DNA of 64,000 nucleotides, from NCBI GenBank assembly GCA_052061695.1, contig JBPZEY010000011.1. One strand, 5' to 3'. This document shows positions 53,457 through 62,369 of this stretch, in pieces. The DNA comes from Alkalicoccus luteus. Its GTDB lineage: Bacteria > Bacillota > Bacilli > Bacillales > Salisediminibacteriaceae. Positions within the stretch are counted from its first letter, which is position 1. Each line of letters opens with the position of its first letter. The notes under the pieces are model-generated. The model made no database searches, had not been told where the DNA came from, and saw only the letters and a list, made by a program, of their open reading frames with translations. A program made the position numbers and the translations under genes.

Positions 53457-55574
53457 ATGCTGAAACAGGCTCAGGAAACGTTAAAAACCTATTACGGCCA
53501 TGATTCCTTCCGGCCGGGTCAGGAAGCTGTCCTGACCCGGCTGTTTGACGGCAGACATACGATGGGCATGATGCCGACCGGAGGCGGAAAATCTGTCTGC
53601 TATCAGATTCCGTCCCTGCTTTTTTCTGGCGTCACCCTCGTGATTTCTCCTTTAATTTCACTGATGAAGGACCAAGTGGATGAATTAAGAGAAGCAGGAA
53701 TCAATGCCACCTACATTAACAGCTCTCTCTCGTTTGAAGAAACTGGGAAACGGTTGGACGAGATTCGCCTGGGGCTGCAAAAGCTCGTTTATATTGCACC
53801 GGAGCGATTGGAATCTCCTTCGTTTATGAAGATGCTTCAACAGCTGCCTATCTCCATGATCGCAGTCGACGAAGCCCACTGTCTTTCGCAGTGGGGGCAC
53901 GATTTCAGACCGAGCTACATGCGTATTCCAGAGCTGATAGCCAGACTGCCCGGCCAGCCAGTCGTCCTGGCCTTAACGGCCACTGCGACAAAAGAAGTAG
54001 CTGCTGATATTTGCTCTGCCCTGCATATTGAATCAGACAGCGTAATCCGTACTGGATTTGCACGGGATAACCTCTCCTTTCACGTGTTAAAGGGGACGGA
54101 CCGTGACCAGTATCTGCTGGACTACGTAAAAAAAGATGCAGAAGCTTCAGGAATCATTTACTGTGCGACCCGTAAAGAAGTGGAACGGCTCACCGATCTC
54201 CTCCAAAAAAACGGTGTCGAAGCTGGAAAATACCATGGGGGGATGGATAACGAAGAACGGCGCCAGGCTCAAGAGCTTTTCGTTTACGATGTGGTGAAAG
54301 TAATGGTCGCGACAAATGCGTTTGGAATGGGAATTAACAAGTCAAACGTCCGGTACGTGATTCACCGGCAGCTGCCACGCAATATTGAAAGCTATTATCA
54401 GGAAGCCGGGCGCGCAGGCCGTGACGGTGCCGCCAGTGAATGTCTGCTGCTCTTCTCCCCCCAGGACGCCCAGATTCAACAGTTCCTGATTGACCAGTCG
54501 CAAATGAGCGACGAACGAAAGGAAATGGAATTCCAGAAACTGCAGAAAATGCTGCACTACTGTCATGCAGAAAGCTGTCTGCAGCAGTATATTCTGGACT
54601 ATTTCGATGATTACGGCACAGAGCCTTGCGGAAGATGTTCGGAGTGTGTCGACGAGCGATCCAGAGAAGACATAACCAAGGAAGCACAGATGGTGTTCTC
54701 CTGTATGAGACGAATGGGCGAACGATTCGGTAAAACGGTCATAGCCCAGGTTCTGACAGGTTCTAGAAATCAAAAGATCAAAGAGTGGCGTTTTGACCAG
54801 CTGTCCACCTTTGGACTTATGAAGCAGTATTCCCAAAAGGAGGTCGCGCAGCTTATCGATTTTCTTGCAGCCAGCCGTTACCTTGAGCTTTCCGGCGGAG
54901 GCTATCCGGTCCCAAAGCTGTCCGAAAAAGTTCTTCCTGTTCTCCGCGGTGAAGCCGCGGTTTACCGGAAAAAAGCACTTCGGCCGCAGCAGGCTTCTGC
55001 TGATCATCCGCTCTTTCCAATTCTTCGCAGTCTCAGAAGCGAGCTTGCCCGAGCTCACGAGGTGGCTCCATACATGGTTTTCTCGGATCAGACGCTCCAT
55101 GAGATTTGCGCCCGCCTCCCGCAGACAGAAGAGGAGATGCTGGCCGTCCGAGGTGTTGGCACGAACAAAATGTACACCTACGGCAAACGATTCCTTAAAG
55201 CGGTCAACGATTATATGGCATCTGAATCCACGGCTCCACGAATGGCGGCGTCCGCGAAGCAGAAAGACGGAAAAAGCTATGAAGAAACAGCAGCGATGTT
55301 TATTGAAGGACATAGCCCGGAAGCGATCAGCACAGCTCGCGGCCTGAAAGAGACAACCGTCCTTCAGCATCTCATCGAAGCTTGGGAGAACGACTGGGAT
55401 GTAGACCTCTCCGAACTCGTTGAGGAGGATGAAGTGGCACTTGTTGAAGAAGTAATCGATCGCGTCGGTCTGGAAGATGGCTTAAAGCCTGTAAAAGAAC
55501 ATCTTCCTGAAGATATCAGTTATTTCACCCTAAAAGTCACCGCGCTGCTTCAATCCGCAGGACTCCGATCCTAG
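53457..55574 (+). CDS. recQ: RecQ family ATP-dependent DNA helicase
   Basis: 705-residue 3'-5' helicase for recombination and replication repair. Walker A TGGGKS, DEAHC box, QEAGRAGRDG motif and the zinc-binding RQC cysteines (C..., CGRCSEC) are present. They are followed by an HRDC domain (about 510-590) and a C-terminal helix-turn-helix (HTH_40) region. ATG 53457 is chosen over an upstream in-frame start. The last codons and the stop appear to lie within a remnant of the dispersed repeat. Confidence 0.87.
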   Translation: MLKQAQETLKTYYGHDSFRPGQEAVLTRLFDGRHTMGMMPTGGGKSVCYQIPSLLFSGVTLVISPLISLMKDQVDELREAGINATYINSSLSFEETGKRLDEIRLGLQKLVYIAPERLESPSFMKMLQQLPISMIAVDEAHCLSQWGHDFRPSYMRIPELIARLPGQPVVLALTATATKEVAADICSALHIESDSVIRTGFARDNLSFHVLKGTDRDQYLLDYVKKDAEASGIIYCATRKEVERLTDLLQKNGVEAGKYHGGMDNEERRQAQELFVYDVVKVMVATNAFGMGINKSNVRYVIHRQLPRNIESYYQEAGRAGRDGAASECLLLFSPQDAQIQQFLIDQSQMSDERKEMEFQKLQKMLHYCHAESCLQQYILDYFDDYGTEPCGRCSECVDERSREDITKEAQMVFSCMRRMGERFGKTVIAQVLTGSRNQKIKEWRFDQLSTFGLMKQYSQKEVAQLIDFLAASRYLELSGGGYPVPKLSEKVLPVLRGEAAVYRKKALRPQQASADHPLFPILRSLRSELARAHEVAPYMVFSDQTLHEICARLPQTEEEMLAVRGVGTNKMYTYGKRFLKAVNDYMASESTAPRMAASAKQKDGKSYEETAAMFIEGHSPEAISTARGLKETTVLQHLIEAWENDWDVDLSELVEEDEVALVEEVIDRVGLEDGLKPVKEHLPEDISYFTLKVTALLQSAGLRS

Positions 55575-55711
55575 AGGATTAGAACGAGGCAAATATCCTG
55601 CACTTTCGACGGAAGAAGGGAAAGCCGAGCCCGTTCCCTCCGGAAAGCGAGGGGCCGCAGAAAAAGGCAGATGCCATCTTATTCACCTCATATGACGTTA
55701 CCCACACGTTG
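55563..55711 (-). repeat. Truncated copy of the terminator-associated repeat (F)
   Basis: About 150 bp in minus orientation: AGAGGATTAGAACGAGGC, then the CCGTTCCCTCCGGAAAGCGA block, then a degenerate terminal repeat GACGTTACCCACACGTTG (55694-55711) touching a terminator. The inner end reaches into the recQ 3' end. Confidence 0.72.
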
Positions 55712-55747
55712 AAGAAGCCGGCTGCAAAAAGCAGCCGGCTTCTTCAT
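55712..55747. terminator. Bidirectional intrinsic terminator
   Basis: AAGAAGCCGGCTGC / GCAGCCGGCTTCTT stem of 14 bp with an A-rich loop. It lies between convergent recQ and nos and directly abuts the repeat remnant. Confidence 0.8.
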
Positions 55748-55771
55748 CTGACAGCGCCCGCTTTAGAGCCG

Positions 55772-56908
55772 TCAGTTACCGTGGTGCGGCAGCGGTGACG
55801 AAGGGACGTGCTTTTTGGGAGACTGGTCTGTAAATGGACAGATCGAAGCCTTTCGGTAGGCGAAACGCGGACTTTTTTCCTCATCATTATACGTTTCATG
55901 AAACACGTGTACAGCAGCAGGTGACATCGGTGGAATCAGCCATGTCCAATCGCCGGTAACCCCTCTTCCAGCCTTTTTTTCCTTAGCACAAAAGATGCGG
56001 AACTGCTCCGCTGCAGTATGATGATCCACGAGGCTGACCCCTTCCTCATGAAAGGAATAAATAACGGCGCGATTTAATTCAACGAGCGCCCGGTCCTTCC
56101 ATAGCGATGCAGGCTTAGCTGTATCCAGACCGAACACATCAGCCACTGCTTCAAGACAATTGTAGCGCCATGTATCAGCCAAATTCCGCGCACCGATCTC
56201 TGTTCCCATATACCACCCGTTGAAAGGAGAACATGGATAAACAATACCGCCAATTTCAATTTCCATATCTGCAATCGCCGGTACGGCATACCATTTCAGC
56301 TGCAAATTTGAAAAAGCCTCCTCTTCCGGATGCCGAAGCGGAACTACCAATGCCTCTTCTGCTTTCCATTCATACAGATGGATGCTGCCATCCCGCTTTT
56401 GAATCAAGAGCGGAAGGATATCGAAATCAGTCCCTTTCCCTTTCCATCCAGCGGCCTGCGCCTGCTTAGTCAATGCTGCAGAAGCCGGGTCTCCTCTGCC
56501 GTCCTCATACCCGGCGTAGCGAATCAGCTGATGATTCAGCAGCTGCCATTCTGGCGGTTTACCAGGCTGTGAAGGAGGGAATATCGTCATGGCCGGCCTG
56601 ATTTTACCGCCGTTTGTCGTAAACCGCAGATGTTCCCGGCACGCACTAATGACCTCATCCGGCGTATTGACGTGCCGTTTATCAAAGACGGTAAGCGTAT
56701 CCCAAAAAAGTCTGCCGATGCACTTGTTTGCATTCCGCCAGGCCGCCTTTGCTCCAAAAGCCAGCTCCTCACCTGTTTGCACATACGTACCAGTCGCTGC
56801 AATTTCCTGATAAACATCGTTTAAACGGTCTGCCAATCCAGTCTTTCCCTGCTCCGTATAATACTGCTGTAAAAAGGATTGTGCAGCCTGCTCGAGCGTC
56901 ATTTCCAC
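55772..56908 (-). CDS. nos: Nitric oxide synthase oxygenase (bacterial NOS)
   Basis: 378-residue oxygenase-only NO synthase that turns L-arginine into citrulline and NO, with electrons from a separate reductase. The haem ligand is C63 in WRNANKCIGR. The GWYMGTEIGARNLADTWRYN block and ALVELNRAVIYSFHEEGVSLVDHHTA form the substrate and pterin side. It uses a GTG start after AGGAGG. In Bacillus, NO protects against oxidants and some antibiotics. No dedicated reductase is adjacent. Confidence 0.9.
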   Translation of the reverse strand: MEMTLEQAAQSFLQQYYTEQGKTGLADRLNDVYQEIAATGTYVQTGEELAFGAKAAWRNANKCIGRLFWDTLTVFDKRHVNTPDEVISACREHLRFTTNGGKIRPAMTIFPPSQPGKPPEWQLLNHQLIRYAGYEDGRGDPASAALTKQAQAAGWKGKGTDFDILPLLIQKRDGSIHLYEWKAEEALVVPLRHPEEEAFSNLQLKWYAVPAIADMEIEIGGIVYPCSPFNGWYMGTEIGARNLADTWRYNCLEAVADVFGLDTAKPASLWKDRALVELNRAVIYSFHEEGVSLVDHHTAAEQFRIFCAKEKKAGRGVTGDWTWLIPPMSPAAVHVFHETYNDEEKSPRFAYRKASICPFTDQSPKKHVPSSPLPHHGN

Positions 56909-57014
56909 ATGATTTCCTCCTGACTGTCCAGCGAAGCTGTTAATATGATAGTATAAGGAACATCAGTGCTACTGCAAGAACGAGCATGATTGTTCACAAA
57001 TTAATCACGTTTGA

Positions 57015-57103
57015 CCCGCTGGGGGTGCACCATGTGCTGAGACAGAAACTATTTTCTGATCCCCTTGAACCTGATCTGGCGTAATACCAGCGTAGGAAAG
57101 TGG
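57015..57103 (+). ncRNA. TPP riboswitch aptamer (THI element)
   Basis: The conserved strings GGGGTGC, GTGCTGAGA, ATCCCCTTGAACCTGATCTGG and TAATACCAGCGTAGGAAAGTGG are in order, with P1 CCGCT (57015-57019) pairing with AGTGG (57099-57103). It binds thiamine pyrophosphate. It lies about 100 nt upstream of thiM, with a terminator hairpin directly after it. Confidence 0.93.
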
Positions 57104-57111
57104 ATGAAAGC

Positions 57112-57157
57112 AGCCGTTTTCCGGACTGATCCAGCTTCCGACGAAAACGGCTTTTTT
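57112..57157 (+). terminator. Riboswitch-controlled terminator
   Basis: AGCCGTTTTC / GAAAACGGCT stem with a 21-nt loop, followed by TTTTTT. Placed 8 nt after the TPP aptamer, it would stop transcription before thiM when TPP is bound. Confidence 0.82.
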
Positions 57158-57201
57158 CTATTCCGCTGTGCAAGAGATTATATACGTGAAGGAGTGAAAG
57201 C

Positions 57202-58011
57202 ATGACGAATCAAGTCCTCGCTCTGCGAAATCTAATTAAGAGCGACGCCCCATTAATTCATAACATTACGAATGTCGTAGTGACTAACTTTACTGCCAAC
57301 GGCCTCTATGCGGCAGGCGCGAAACCAGTAATGGCATATGCTCCCGAGGAAGCCGCAGATATGGCTTCTGCAGCAGACGCGCTAGTCTTAAACATCGGCA
57401 CGCTTTCAAGCGCCACAAATGAGGCGATGCTTCTGGCCGGAAAAGCGGCAAATAAACATGGAAAACCAGTCATCCTCGATCCAGTCGGAGCAGGCGCTAC
57501 CTCGTTTCGGACAGAATCTGCTGCCATGCTCTTAAAGGAGCTCGATATCGCGCTTATCCGCGGGAACAGCGGGGAAATTGCAAGTCTTGCCGGGGCAGAA
57601 GCCGTTGTAAGAGGCGTAGATGCCTCTGCTGCTCCTGATGACGCGTCACAATCCGCGGTGAAGCTTGCACGCTCCCAGCAGACGACTGTCTGCATGACAG
57701 GCGAAATCGACGTCATTACAGACGGCAGCAGCATGATCACCGTTCATAACGGTTCTCCCTCGCTCCGGGATGTCACCGGTGCAGGGTGTCTGCTGTCCTC
57801 CATTGCGGCAGCTTTTATCAGCCGGGCGGCTTCTCCGCTTGAAGGTGCAGCCGCAGCCTGCGCCTATTACGGCGTATGTGCAGAAGCAGCCGCGGCCAGA
57901 CAACCATATGCAGGTCCAGGTCATTTTCAAATCCATCTGCTCGACATGCTTCAGCAGCTGACAGACGAACAGCTTGAGCAGCAACTTATTCTGAAGGAGG
58001 CATCATTATGA
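57202..58011 (+). CDS. thiM: Hydroxyethylthiazole kinase
   Basis: 269-residue ribokinase-like enzyme that phosphorylates the thiazole alcohol for thiamine salvage. HNITNVVVTNFTANGLYAAGAKPVMA and DPVGAGATSFR are diagnostic; the catalytic cysteine lies in VTGAGCLLSS. The start has AAGGAG. It overlaps thiD by 4 nt (ATGA) and is the first gene of the riboswitch-controlled thiMDE operon. Confidence 0.93.
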   Translation: MTNQVLALRNLIKSDAPLIHNITNVVVTNFTANGLYAAGAKPVMAYAPEEAADMASAADALVLNIGTLSSATNEAMLLAGKAANKHGKPVILDPVGAGATSFRTESAAMLLKELDIALIRGNSGEIASLAGAEAVVRGVDASAAPDDASQSAVKLARSQQTTVCMTGEIDVITDGSSMITVHNGSPSLRDVTGAGCLLSSIAAAFISRAASPLEGAAAACAYYGVCAEAAAARQPYAGPGHFQIHLLDMLQQLTDEQLEQQLILKEASL

Positions 58012-58835
58012 AAACAGCATTGACAATTGCCGGTTCTGACAGCGGCGGCGGAGCAGGAATTCAAGCCGACTTAAAAACATTTCAGGAGCTTGGCGTTTTT
58101 GGCACAAGTGCCATTACTGCTCTGACAGCTCAAAATACGGTAGGCGTTCAGGGTGTCTTCCCGGCTTCTCCAGAAGCGCTCGAAGCACAAATCACCTCCG
58201 TATTGGATGACATCGGCGCACACAGCGTAAAAACCGGTATGCTGTTCGATTCCGAACGAATTGAAATCACCGCCTCCTTTGCAGCTGAAGGCAGGCTCCC
58301 TGCGTTGGTCGTTGATCCTGTTATGGTGTCCACGACCGGAGCCGAGCTGTTGAAGGAAGAAGCCCGGACCACGATGACAGAGAAGCTTTTTCCTCATGCC
58401 TCGTTGATCACGCCAAATATTCCGGAGGCTGAAATGATCACCGGAATGTCGGGCAGTTCGCTGCAAGTTCGTAAAGAAATGGCCCGTGAACTGTTAAAAT
58501 TTGGTTCAGAGGCTGTGTTATTAAAGGGAGGTCATGAACCCGATGCTGCCACAATCACCGATATTCTATTCGATGGAGCTGAATTTCACTATTTAAGCGT
58601 CGAAAAAATCGAAACAAAACATACGCACGGCACCGGCTGCACGTATGCTGCTGCCGTTGCTGCCTATCTCGCTCAAGGAAAATCCATGAAAGATGCTGTT
58701 TTTGCAGCAAAGCAGTTTATTCACCAGGCGATCCTTCATGCGCACTCTGTCGGTGAAGGAGCTGGGCCCGTTCACCATGCAGCTCACCGGACGGCGGATA
58801 AACCATTTATCAAAATGGAGGTTGAACAGACGTGA
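58008..58835 (+). CDS. thiD: Hydroxymethylpyrimidine/phosphomethylpyrimidine kinase
   Basis: 275-residue kinase that phosphorylates HMP twice to HMP-PP. TIAGSDSGGGAGIQADLKTFQELGVFG opens the protein and GTGCTYAAAVAAYLAQG holds the catalytic cysteine. It overlaps thiM and thiE by 4 nt each, so translation is coupled through the operon. Confidence 0.93.
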   Translation: MKTALTIAGSDSGGGAGIQADLKTFQELGVFGTSAITALTAQNTVGVQGVFPASPEALEAQITSVLDDIGAHSVKTGMLFDSERIEITASFAAEGRLPALVVDPVMVSTTGAELLKEEARTTMTEKLFPHASLITPNIPEAEMITGMSGSSLQVRKEMARELLKFGSEAVLLKGGHEPDAATITDILFDGAEFHYLSVEKIETKHTHGTGCTYAAAVAAYLAQGKSMKDAVFAAKQFIHQAILHAHSVGEGAGPVHHAAHRTADKPFIKMEVEQT

Positions 58836-59485
58836 CCCAGTTCGCAAAGGAAAGGCTTGCTGTTTACTTTATAGCAGGTACGCAAAATACAGACTGGCCG
58901 CTTCCGGAGCTTGTGTTTGAAGCGCTTCGAGGCGGAGTAACGATGTTCCAGCTGCGTGAAAAAGGAGCTGGGAGTCTGCAGGATGAGGACGAACGCCTGG
59001 TACTTGCAAAGGAACTAAAAGAACTGTGTGCCCGGTTTCATGTGCCGTTTATCGTAAATGATGATATCGAACTGGCTCTGGCCTCAGATGCTGATGGACT
59101 CCATATCGGACAAGATGATGCGGATCCGGCTGAAGCACGGCGCAGGATTGGAGCACAGAAAATACTTGGTGTCTCCGCCCGTACGATTGCAGAGGCAGAA
59201 GCAGCTGCTGCCGTAGCCGATTACCTCGGCACAGGTCCCATGTACGCTACTTCGTCAAAGGAAGATGCGGAGAGTCCTGTAGGACCGGAGCGTATTCAGG
59301 AAATGCGAAACGCTGGTATCCATTTGCCGATAACCGCGATCGGCGGTATAACGCTCGATAACGCGAAGCCGGTATTGCGAGCCGGTGCTGATGGCGTTTC
59401 GGTAATTTCAGCGGTATCTGCAGCAGAAAACGCGGAGGCTGCTGCCTCCGCGCTTCTCTCCATCTATCGTTCCATTAACCGCTGA
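58832..59485 (+). CDS. thiE: Thiamine-phosphate synthase
   Basis: 217-residue TIM-barrel enzyme that joins HMP-PP and thiazole phosphate to thiamine phosphate. MFQLREKG, PFIVNDDIELAL, ADGLHIGQDD and GIGGIT-like AIGGITLDNA motifs are in order. It uses a GTG start overlapping thiD (GTGA). Its 3' end overlaps the convergent thiF-like gene by 11 nt. Confidence 0.92.
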   Translation: MTQFAKERLAVYFIAGTQNTDWPLPELVFEALRGGVTMFQLREKGAGSLQDEDERLVLAKELKELCARFHVPFIVNDDIELALASDADGLHIGQDDADPAEARRRIGAQKILGVSARTIAEAEAAAAVADYLGTGPMYATSSKEDAESPVGPERIQEMRNAGIHLPITAIGGITLDNAKPVLRAGADGVSVISAVSAAENAEAAASALLSIYRSINR

Positions 59486-60479
59486 TAAATCGCTGATACA
59501 GCCGGAGTGCCTTTTCCGTATTTGATAATCCGTGCATAAGGGCCCGCCCATCCCGAAATAACACGGTACGTGTTCCTTCGAGATCGAGCTGCAGCAGATA
59601 CTCATTCTGCAGCTGGACGTGCGGCTTCAGTCTCTGAAGGACTTCTTCGATATCAACTTTCTGGGACGGTCTAACCTGAACCGTATCACGTCCGCATAGC
59701 ACCGACAGCCTCGTTCCGCTGCCGTTCAAAAACGGGTAAACTGCCTCTTCGCCGCAGGAGGGGCAGTTTTTTTGCTTCATTTTAGAAGTTCCAATAACGT
59801 GTACCGCCGGTTCCCAGAGATCAAACTGAACCATCCCGTCTCTAAGCTTGTCGAGGTTTCCGCTTAACAGCTTGAGCGCTTCTGCCGTTTGATAAGCGGC
59901 TGTCATCTGAACGACCGGTCCGAGAATACCTGCCGTATCGCACGTATCCCCTCCAGCAGTTACGGCGCCGACTATGCAGGAAAGACACGCTGTCTTTCCG
60001 GGAAGAATCGTACAGGCAAGTCCGCCGGAGGCAACACAAGCTCCATAAATCCAGGGGATCCTGTATTTGCTGCAAAAGTCATTCAGCAGAAGTCTCGTTT
60101 CAAAATTGTCCAGTCCGTCGAGAATCAAGTCCGCACCCTTAAAGGATGCCAGCAGTTCAAGCGTTATTTCACCAGTGATGCCTTTTATATGCACGCCGCT
60201 GTTTATCTGGCGAAGCCGCTCTTCTGCAGCTGTTGCTTTCGGCTTTTGCTCCAGCGCATCCTGCTCGGTATACAGCTGCTGGCGCTGTAAGTTCGAAGGC
60301 TCTACATAATCACGATCGACGATCGTCACAGAGCCGACGCCTGCCCGGACCATCGTTTCTGCAATCGCGCTTCCGAGCGCACCCGCTCCTGCGATCAAAA
60401 CCGATGAATGGCTGATTTGTTTCTGGCCTTCCCTGCCGATAGGTGCAAACAGCTCCTGCCGTGAATACCTGTCCTTCAT
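59475..60479 (-). CDS. thiF: ThiF/MoeB-type E1-like adenylyltransferase
   Basis: 334-residue enzyme that adenylates the C-terminal glycine of a sulfur carrier such as ThiS or MoaD. The ATP loop GAGALGS is at 31-37, DRDYVEPSNLQRQ is conserved, zinc cysteines lie in CLSC and CPSC, and the catalytic cysteine is in GDTCDTAG. The C-terminal part (about 250-334) is a shorter domain in place of rhodanese. Its site beside thiMDE favours thiamine sulfur transfer, but no thiS or thiG is here. It is 14 nt downstream of the adenine deaminase gene. Confidence 0.82.
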   Translation of the reverse strand: MKDRYSRQELFAPIGREGQKQISHSSVLIAGAGALGSAIAETMVRAGVGSVTIVDRDYVEPSNLQRQQLYTEQDALEQKPKATAAEERLRQINSGVHIKGITGEITLELLASFKGADLILDGLDNFETRLLLNDFCSKYRIPWIYGACVASGGLACTILPGKTACLSCIVGAVTAGGDTCDTAGILGPVVQMTAAYQTAEALKLLSGNLDKLRDGMVQFDLWEPAVHVIGTSKMKQKNCPSCGEEAVYPFLNGSGTRLSVLCGRDTVQVRPSQKVDIEEVLQRLKPHVQLQNEYLLQLDLEGTRTVLFRDGRALMHGLSNTEKALRLYQRFISG

Positions 60480-60493
60480 CCAGCTTCCTCCCT

Positions 60494-62218
60494 CTATACC
60501 GAGCGATGCTCCCCAAGTTCACTATCGAAATACCCCATATCTGTGAGCTTTAGAGATGGAATAACCGGCAGACACATGAAGGAGAGAGCCGAGATTGGAT
60601 TAAATGAGCCGTGAAAGCCTGCCTTTGTGAACGAGTGCTCTACCTGCTTTAGATCTGCTGCGGCTGATTGTGCATCGGCGGATGACATGAGTCCGCCGAT
60701 ATCGAGCTGCATTGCAGCCTCTACCTCTCCATCAATCACAAGGGCAAGTCCTCCCTGCATGTCTTCTACCGTTTTTACCGCCAGCTCTATTTCTTCGTCT
60801 GAAAAGCCCGCTGCCACAATGTTGTGCGAATCATGCGCGGTCGTTAGTGCGAACGCCCCTTTCGTAAACTTCAGCCCTTTGATAAAACCGACCCCGATAT
60901 GACCTGTTTCATGATGACGCTCCAATACGACCAGCTTCATCATATCCTGCGCGGGGTCCTGCTGAAAATAGCCGCCTTTTATCGGAAGCCGGTAGAACCC
61001 TTTTCCGGTTACGATACTGTCAGGCCGGTATTCAATGCAGAGCGCTTCTTCCTTCTCTGCTTTCACCTTTAACTCTTCCTGCTGAAACGGCTTTAAATTG
61101 ACAGAAGTTATCAGCGCTTCAGGAGGCGGGACCTGCTCAGATGATCCTGCTGAAAGCCTGCCCTCTTCTGCTGTCAGTTTCCCGCCGCAAAAGACGTGCG
61201 ACGGACAAAAATCATGCAGATCATCGACTATTAGCAGATCAGCATCACGGCCAGGTGCCACTGCTCCTTTCGTATGAAGCTGAAAACATTCTGCAGCATG
61301 AAGTGTCGCCATCTGAACCGCTGTTACCGGATCGAGACCCTCGTTAACGGCAATGCGGATAGACGCATCGATACTGCCATCATCAATCAGCTCATCAAGG
61401 TGCTTATCATCGGTGCAAAAAAGAAATCTGCGGGCGTTCTTGGCAGTAACAGCTGGCAGCACCTGGCGCAGGTCCTTCGCAGCTGAGCCTTCACGGATTA
61501 TCACGTACATGCCGTTGCGTACCCGCTCCAACGCCTCATCAGCTGTTGTACACTCATGATCAGTCGTGATACCTGCTGCGGCATAAACATTCACTTGGCG
61601 CGCTGCAAATCCTGCACCGTGTCCATCGATATTCAATCCTCTGCCTTCAGCGTCCGCCAATTTTTTCATCATATCATCATCCCGCTGCTCGACCGCAGGA
61701 TAGTTCATCACTTCTGCGAGTCCAATAACGCGGGGGTGTTCATAAAATGGACGAAGATCTGCAGCGTTTAATTCCGCACCTGCATGTTCGAACGGTGTGG
61801 CTGGAACGCAGGACGGCAGCATGAACCGAACATCCAGCGGCACGTTTTCAGAATCATCCAGCATATAGCGGATCCCCTCTGCTCCTTTCACATTTGCGAT
61901 TTCATGAGGATCGGTGACGACCGTTGTGACCCCCTTCGGTACGACGACGTCGGAAAACCTCGCCGGAGAAACCATGGACGACTCGATGTGAACATGTCCA
62001 TCTATTAAGCCAGGAACGACGTACCGTCCGTTCACGTCCAATTCTTCTTTTCCTGTAAATTCACCGATACCTGCGATAATACCGTCCTGAATCGCAATAT
62101 CGCCAGTTTCAATTTCACCTGAGAACACATTGACGATGCTTGCTCTTTTCAAAACCAAATCAGCCTGCTGCTCATTTGCAGCGGTTTTAATGATGCTCCT
62201 TCTCGTTGTCTGATCCAT
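60494..62218 (-). CDS. ade: Adenine deaminase
   Basis: 574-residue amidohydrolase that converts adenine to hypoxanthine and ammonia in purine salvage. The metal motif DGHVHIESS follows PGLI; EVMNYPAV and HDSHNIVAAGFSD are typical of the AdeC/YerA group. The ATG has GGAG 7 nt upstream. It is followed by the ThiF-like gene on the same strand, probably in one transcript. No purine riboswitch was seen in its 150-nt leader. Confidence 0.9.
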   Translation of the reverse strand: MDQTTRRSIIKTAANEQQADLVLKRASIVNVFSGEIETGDIAIQDGIIAGIGEFTGKEELDVNGRYVVPGLIDGHVHIESSMVSPARFSDVVVPKGVTTVVTDPHEIANVKGAEGIRYMLDDSENVPLDVRFMLPSCVPATPFEHAGAELNAADLRPFYEHPRVIGLAEVMNYPAVEQRDDDMMKKLADAEGRGLNIDGHGAGFAARQVNVYAAAGITTDHECTTADEALERVRNGMYVIIREGSAAKDLRQVLPAVTAKNARRFLFCTDDKHLDELIDDGSIDASIRIAVNEGLDPVTAVQMATLHAAECFQLHTKGAVAPGRDADLLIVDDLHDFCPSHVFCGGKLTAEEGRLSAGSSEQVPPPEALITSVNLKPFQQEELKVKAEKEEALCIEYRPDSIVTGKGFYRLPIKGGYFQQDPAQDMMKLVVLERHHETGHIGVGFIKGLKFTKGAFALTTAHDSHNIVAAGFSDEEIELAVKTVEDMQGGLALVIDGEVEAAMQLDIGGLMSSADAQSAAADLKQVEHSFTKAGFHGSFNPISALSFMCLPVIPSLKLTDMGYFDSELGEHRSV

Positions 62219-62369
62219 ATCCTCACTCCTCGCACTGCTTTGTTCTCTTATTATACTGAAGGAGATGTCAGACGTCTACGGCTTGCTTTGCCTCCCAGTA
62301 CACGGAAACACGTAAAGAGTGGTACACTCTTCAATAGACTGTTAAACCATACGGGAAGGGGGCAGTCTC

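Noticed and set aside
62219..62369. Possible purine riboswitch before adenine deaminase
   Set aside because: The conserved loop-loop and junction sequences of the purine aptamer are absent.
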